Shown piece after piece: positions 7,245 to 10,365 of a stretch of 10,365 nucleotides of DNA. The notes beneath the pieces were generated by a model. The model did not search any database and was not told where the DNA came from. It saw only the letters and a list, made by a program, of their open reading frames with translations. The position numbers and the translations under genes are program-made. Source of the DNA: Pseudomonadota bacterium (GTDB lineage Bacteria; Myxococcota; Polyangia; GCA-2747355; JACKDQ01). Numbering within the stretch: position 1 is the first letter of the stretch; each line of letters opens with the position of its first letter. Location of the stretch: the NCBI GenBank assembly GCA_030591195.1, contig JAUVBO010000038.1, positions 1 through 10,365 on the forward strand, in the 5' to 3' direction.

Positions 7245-8225
7245 TCAACGCTTCTGACGTGGTCTGCCGCGTGCCGGGCTCTTCTTCGCCGGGCTCTTCT
7301 TCGTCGCTGCGCTGCCGGAAGCGGAGCGCTTGCCCCCAGCGGCAGACGCAGGCTTGCGGCCAGAGGCAGGCTTGCGGCCAGAGGCAGGCTTGCGGCCAGA
7401 GGCAGGCTTGCGGCCAGAGGGCGCCTTGCGCTTGCTCCCAGCGGCAGACGCAGGCTTGCGGCCCGGGGTGGCGGGCTTGTCGCGGTGACGGACGGTTTCG
7501 CCCTGGAGGCTGACCAGGTTCCGCAGCTCGGTGACCTCGCGTTGGCTGAGGGTTCGGTGGTGGCCGGGGCGCAGCCCTTGGACGGTCAGGTCGGCGAAGC
7601 TGACTCGGATCAGCCGCAGCACCTCGAGGCCGACGGCGAGCATCATCCGGTGGATCTGGCGGTTCAGGCCCTGGTGCAGGATGACCTCGATCCAGGTGTG
7701 GAGGTCGGTGGTGCCAAGCATCCGGCAAACGGCGCTGACCCGCGTGCCGTCTTCGAGGGTCACGCCCTCGCGTAGCTCGTCGAGCCGGTTGGGCACGGCC
7801 ATCCCGCGCACCTTCACCTCGTAGATCCGGGGGATCTGGTTTTTCGGGTGCATCAGCGCGTGGGCCAGATCGCCGTCGTTGGTCAGGAGCAACGCTCCCT
7901 GGGTGTGATAGTCGAGGCGGCCAACCGGATAGATCCGCTGGGGCTGGGGGCCAATCACGTCCAGGACGGTCTCGCGTCCCTCTGGATCGTCGGCGGTGGA
8001 GACGGTGGCGTCGGGCTTGTTCAGCAGGAGCCAGACATGGTCCTCAGCCAGGATCCGCTGGTTGTCGAAGTCCACGCGGTCCTTGAGCGTCTCGACCTTG
8101 GTGCCGAGCTCGCGAACCACCTTGCCGTTGACCCGAACGTGGCCCGTGAGGATCAGCTCCTCGGCCTTGCGACGGGAAGCAACGCCGGCTTGGGCGAGGA
8201 ACCGCTGGAGGCGCATGGTGGCCAT
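7245..8225 (-). CDS. rluB: 23S rRNA pseudouridine synthase, RsuA/RluB family, with basic repeat tail
   Basis: 326 residues. An N-terminal S4 RNA-binding domain (about 4-50, RLQRFLAQAGVASRRKAEELI) precedes the catalytic domain with LLNKPDATVST, the catalytic Asp105 in GRLDYHTQGALLLTND (102-117), and LHQGLNRQIHRMM (183-195). Family members convert uridine to pseudouridine in rRNA; RluB acts on U2605 of E. coli 23S rRNA. The assignment to RluB rather than RsuA/RluE/RluF rests on linkage to scpB. Residues about 248-326 form a Lys/Arg/Pro/Ala/Ser tail with GRKPAS repeated four times in tandem (271-294) and KSPAKKSPARGR near the end. The start ATG (8223-8225) has GAGG 6 nt upstream, within the last bases of scpB and the 8-nt gap, suggesting coupling. 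Met4 is an alternative start. Confidence 0.93.
   Translation of the reverse strand: MATMRLQRFLAQAGVASRRKAEELILTGHVRVNGKVVRELGTKVETLKDRVDFDNQRILAEDHVWLLLNKPDATVSTADDPEGRETVLDVIGPQPQRIYPVGRLDYHTQGALLLTNDGDLAHALMHPKNQIPRIYEVKVRGMAVPNRLDELREGVTLEDGTRVSAVCRMLGTTDLHTWIEVILHQGLNRQIHRMMLAVGLEVLRLIRVSFADLTVQGLRPGHHRTLSQREVTELRNLVSLQGETVRHRDKPATPGRKPASAAGSKRKAPSGRKPASGRKPASGRKPASGRKPASAAGGKRSASGSAATKKSPAKKSPARGRPRQKR
7351..7422 (-). repeat. 18-bp tandem repeat inside rluB (GRKPAS-coding)
   Basis: Four consecutive 18-bp units begin at 7351, 7369, 7387 and 7405 (+ strand unit GGCTTGCGGCCAGAGGCA). They are nearly identical at the DNA level, with only the end of the fourth differing. The array is bracketed by two copies of a longer shared segment (CAGCGGCAGACGCAGGCTTG, around 7337-7356 and 7439-7458) coding for KPASAAG. 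Near-identity including third codon positions indicates recent expansion by slippage, so copy number may vary between strains. Confidence 0.93.
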
Positions 8226-8233
8226 GTCGGGCC

Positions 8234-9199
8234 TCAGTCCTTTGGCTCGGAGGGCAGCGCCGGTGCTGGTTCTGGCTCGACCTCGGGTTCCGGTTTGACT
8301 TCGGGTTCCGGTTTGACTTCGGGTTCCGGTTTGACTTCGGGCTCCGGTTTGACTTCGGGCTCTGGCTCGGCCTCGGGCTTCGGTTTGACTTCGGGCTCCC
8401 CTGGGGCGGACTGGGGCTTCTTTTGCAGGAGCGCGGCGTTGGTGCGAAGGGTGTCGCTGGCGCGATCGAGGGCCCTGTCGAGGGCCTCGATGGCGCGGTC
8501 CTCCGCCTCCGGGTCCTCGATCAGCGGCTCGATCTCGATCGGGGGCGGGGGGGGCAGGTCTTCGACCGGCACTGGATCGGGCGCCAACACCGGAGGCACC
8601 TCGGGCACGGGTTGCTCGTCGTCCGTGGAATCCTTCTGGATTATTGTGTCCTCGCCGCCGAACTGGGCATCGACTTGCTGCGCGTGCTCCTCGGTGAGCT
8701 CGGCGAATTCCTTGAGCGTGGGCAACTCCTTGAGGCTCTTGAGCTGGAAGAACTCGAGGAAGCCCTTGGAGGTGCCATAGAGGATCGGACGGCCCGGCTC
8801 CTCCTTCTTGCCGACGATCCTGATCAGCTCGCGCTCGAGCAAGACCCGCAGAGAGCTGGCACAGTCCACCCCCCGGATGTCCTCGATCTCGGGGCGAGTG
8901 GCCGGCTGACGGTAGGCAATCACCGAGAGCGTCTCGAGCATCGGACGGGTGACCCTCGCCGGGCGACCGGCGAGCAGCTTGCGAACCCAGTTGGCGTTGC
9001 TCGGCGCGGTGCGGAACTGGTAGCCCCCGGCGATCTCGACCAGCTCGATTCCCGAGGGCTCGCGGTACATCGCGAGCATCTCCTCCAGGGCGTCCTTGAC
9101 GTCCCTGGTCTTGGCTCCGGTCAGCAGACGGATCTGTTTTAGCGTCAGCGGCTTGTCCGCCGCGAAGATCAGGCTCTCGACAATCGACACCAAGCGCAT
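8234..9199 (-). CDS. scpB: Segregation and condensation protein B (ScpB) with long acidic proline-rich tail
   Basis: ScpB is the winged-helix (kite) subunit that pairs with ScpA on the SMC complex in chromosome condensation and segregation. It has 321 residues from the ATG at 9197-9199, which is preceded by AGAGGGG at 5-nt spacing; an upstream GTG (9247) would add 16 unsupported residues. Family core: VESLIFAADKPLTLKQI (7-23), LETLSVIAYRQPATRPEIEDIRGVD (88-112), and LLERELIRIVGKKEEPGRPILYGTSKGFLEFFQL (120-153). After about residue 170 the sequence becomes disordered-looking: acidic and proline-rich (185-231, including six consecutive prolines), a possible helix (232-262), then PEVKPE repeats (268-311). 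Typical ScpB proteins of roughly 180-200 residues end near where this tail begins. The tail is net acidic. scpA is not adjacent; the upstream neighbour is divergent. Confidence 0.94.
   Translation of the reverse strand: MRLVSIVESLIFAADKPLTLKQIRLLTGAKTRDVKDALEEMLAMYREPSGIELVEIAGGYQFRTAPSNANWVRKLLAGRPARVTRPMLETLSVIAYRQPATRPEIEDIRGVDCASSLRVLLERELIRIVGKKEEPGRPILYGTSKGFLEFFQLKSLKELPTLKEFAELTEEHAQQVDAQFGGEDTIIQKDSTDDEQPVPEVPPVLAPDPVPVEDLPPPPPIEIEPLIEDPEAEDRAIEALDRALDRASDTLRTNAALLQKKPQSAPGEPEVKPKPEAEPEPEVKPEPEVKPEPEVKPEPEVKPEPEVEPEPAPALPSEPKD
8283..8400 (-). repeat. 18-bp tandem repeat inside scpB (PEVKPE-coding)
   Basis: About six and a half 18-bp units start at 8283, 8301, 8319, 8337, 8355, 8373 and 8391 (+ strand unit TCGGGTTCCGGTTTGACT). 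The first four are almost identical, and the fifth and sixth have diverged (coding AEPEPE and VKPKPE). The gradient from diverged to near-identical units suggests recent growth at the C-terminal coding end. This is an in-frame coding repeat, not an intergenic element. Confidence 0.93.
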
Positions 9200-9237
9200 C
9201 GACGCCCCTCTGCTTCGGTCTACAGGACAGTCGAGGC

Positions 9238-9246
9238 GATATACCA
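9238..9246 (-). promoter_or_regulatory. Possible extended -10 promoter element for scpB-rluB
   Basis: Read on the - strand this is TGG followed by TATATC: a TGn extended -10 with four of six matches to TATAAT. It lies about 40 nt before the scpB start, leaving a short leader that includes the AGAGGGG ribosome-binding site. No convincing -35 was found, as is common for extended -10 promoters. Support is by eye only. Confidence 0.3.
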
Positions 9247-9316
9247 CAAGGTCAGCGCAGTTTCGACGGCGATCGCCACCATCCAGCGCGACCGCCGCCG
9301 CCGGTAGCGCCGGGGA

Positions 9317-9322
9317 TATATT
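9317..9322 (+). promoter_or_regulatory. AT-rich island with -10-like hexamer upstream of the lipoprotein gene
   Basis: TATATT (five of six matches to TATAAT) sits in the stretch GATATATTTT within otherwise GC-rich DNA, 71 nt before the lipoprotein ATG, in the divergent gap 9200-9392. No good -35 is found 16-18 bp upstream, so an activator-dependent or alternative-sigma promoter, or no promoter at all, is possible. The complementary strand is equally AT-rich and could serve scpB. The remainder of this roughly 190-nt gap shows no gene. Confidence 0.28.
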
Positions 9323-9392
9323 TTGGCTACGATGACGTTTGTCTTGGTGTTCTTCCTTCTATTTGGACTGAGATGCTCTGCGAGGCGACGTC

Positions 9393-10365
9393 ATGATATC
9401 AACCGTTTCGTGTCTCCGGCGGAACGTCTGGACTCTGGCCTCGGCGGCGCTCCTGGTGGGTTGCGCTGGAGCTGACTCGGGCAACAACAATCAGGAATGC
9501 AATCCGCCCTGCGGTCCGGGGCTGATCTGCGATCCGGTGCTGCGGACCTGCAAGCCGGCGGCCAGCCAGTGCTCGGGCACGACCAAGACCTGGTGCCGTG
9601 GGGTCTGCATCGACACCGCCAGCGATACGAACAACTGTGGCGGCTGTGGCAACAGCTGCGGCTTCAACGCCACCTGCACGCTGGGCCAGTGCGCCTGCCG
9701 CGGCGCCTTCAGCAACTGCGACGGGTTCTGGTCCAACGGCTGCGAGTGCGGCGGCGGCTGCGCGGGCCGTGTCTGCGCGGCGCCGCCGACGACGGGCTGC
9801 GACCCCAACAGCGCGACCGACTGCAGCGTTGACAGCTACTGCGACATCACCGCCAAGGAGTGTCTGCCGTGTCCGCCGGGGCAGAAGAACTGCGACCTGA
9901 AGAGCGACTGCGAGTGCGTCAGCGATGGCTGCGACGGCCAGCAGTGCAAGCCCCCCGAGGGGGTCTGCGATCCGACGGTCAAGGCCTCCTGCGGTGACGA
10001 CGCGAAGATCTTCTGCAACACCACCACCTTCGAGTGCATGAACTGCGGGGGGGGCTTCCTCAACTGCGATCGGGATGCGGTCTGCGAGTGCGAGGGCCTC
10101 TGCGACGGCCAGGCGTGCGCCAGCTGCGAGGCGGCCACGGCCGGATCGTGTAGCAGCGTGGGGACCTACGACGTCTACTGCGATGGCTCGAAGAAGGCGT
10201 GCAAGCCGTGCGAGGACGGGAAGAAAAACTGCGACGGCAAGTTCGGCTGTGAGTGTGACACGGTCTGCGAGAACGACACCTGCAAGCCGGAGGAGACGCC
10301 CTGCGATCCGAGCACGGTCGGTGACTGCGGCGACGAGACCAAGTTCTGCCCTTCGGCGTCGAAGG
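9393..10365 (+). CDS. Cysteine-rich repeat lipoprotein, 5' part (3' end outside window)
   Basis: Open from the ATG at 9393 to the window edge, 324 residues. GAGG (9382-9385) lies 7 nt upstream, and an in-frame TGA at 9369 excludes an earlier start. The N-terminus is a lipoprotein signal peptide: Arg9-Arg10, a hydrophobic stretch (12-23) and lipobox LVGC with Cys24, so export and lipid anchoring are expected. Residues 37-135 are cysteine-rich with a DTNNCGGCGNSC segment of a style common in Myxococcota surface proteins. From residue 136 a module repeats at 136, 192, 245 and 304 (last one cut off); each complete copy has ten cysteines with conserved spacing, ending in C-E-C-x3-4-C-x4-C. An even cysteine count fits disulfide-stabilised extracellular domains. 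I recognise no enzyme and can assign no function; adhesion or envelope structure is a guess. Confidence 0.85.
   Translation, partial: MISTVSCLRRNVWTLASAALLVGCAGADSGNNNQECNPPCGPGLICDPVLRTCKPAASQCSGTTKTWCRGVCIDTASDTNNCGGCGNSCGFNATCTLGQCACRGAFSNCDGFWSNGCECGGGCAGRVCAAPPTTGCDPNSATDCSVDSYCDITAKECLPCPPGQKNCDLKSDCECVSDGCDGQQCKPPEGVCDPTVKASCGDDAKIFCNTTTFECMNCGGGFLNCDRDAVCECEGLCDGQACASCEAATAGSCSSVGTYDVYCDGSKKACKPCEDGKKNCDGKFGCECDTVCENDTCKPEETPCDPSTVGDCGDETKFCPSASK
9798..10365 (+). repeat. Protein-level tandem modules with ten cysteines (about 53-59 residues each)
   Basis: Modules begin at Cys136, Cys192, Cys245 and Cys304 of the lipoprotein. In the first, cysteines lie at offsets 0, 8, 14, 21, 24, 31, 37, 39, 44 and 49; the second and third keep the same order, with small length changes after the second cysteine and before the last two. 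Shared elements are CDP...C, (Y/F)C, KNCD or LNCD, and CEC. DNA identity between modules is modest, so the duplications are old, unlike the scpB and rluB repeats. Confidence 0.85.

Noticed and set aside
7351..7422. CRISPR-like array
   Set aside because: The units are contiguous 18-bp copies without spacers and in frame within rluB; the same holds for 8283-8400 in scpB.
7848..8780. 310-codon + strand open frame with SGSGLTSGSGLT repeats
   Set aside because: It is antisense to the scpB repeat array and the start of rluB. The repeats are the mirror of the PEVKPE units, and no ribosome-binding site or family motif supports it.
9497..9900. Overlapping open frames at 9497-9832 (+), 9598-9900 (+) and 9491-9808 (-)
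   Set aside because: They lie within the lipoprotein frame, which has a start with ribosome-binding site, signal peptide and regular cysteine modules; the others are low-complexity shadows.

Overview
The window is a GC-rich stretch of a Gram-negative bacterial chromosome. The order fabG-acpP-fabF-rpiB-nrdR-ribD-ribE-ribBA-ribH-nusB, and the cysteine-rich lipoprotein at the right end, suggest a deltaproteobacterium or Myxococcota-like organism. That placement is inferred from gene order and protein style; no rRNA or other phylogenetic marker was compared.

Layout. Positions 2-7061 hold ten tightly packed genes on the + strand. The first three (3' end of fabG, acpP, fabF) belong to type II fatty-acid synthesis. 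rpiB (ribose-5-phosphate isomerase B) and nrdR (repressor of ribonucleotide reductase) follow. Next are the riboflavin genes ribD, ribE, ribBA and ribH, and then the antitermination factor nusB. Several junctions overlap (rpiB/nrdR by 4 nt, nrdR/ribD by 20 nt), and the rest are short gaps, so co-transcription is likely. RpiB makes ribulose 5-phosphate, which the RibB half of RibBA would use, so pentose supply and riboflavin synthesis sit side by side. The RibA half of RibBA has lost most GTP cyclohydrolase II signature residues, and the RibB half has Gln where the family usually has a catalytic His.

Positions 7061-7219, between the convergent genes nusB and rluB, contain a 159-nt nested inverted repeat. 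It can fold almost end to end into one long hairpin, and its G-U pairs favour the + strand as the RNA. I do not recognise it.

Positions 7245-9199 hold scpB and rluB on the - strand: a chromosome-segregation factor and a 23S rRNA pseudouridine synthase, probably translationally coupled. Both proteins have long low-complexity C-terminal tails built from 18-bp (six-residue) tandem repeats, acidic in ScpB and basic in RluB. scpA is not next to them.

Positions 9393-10365 hold the 5' part of a divergent + strand gene for a lipoprotein. After its lipobox it carries regular modules of ten cysteines each and runs off the end of the window.
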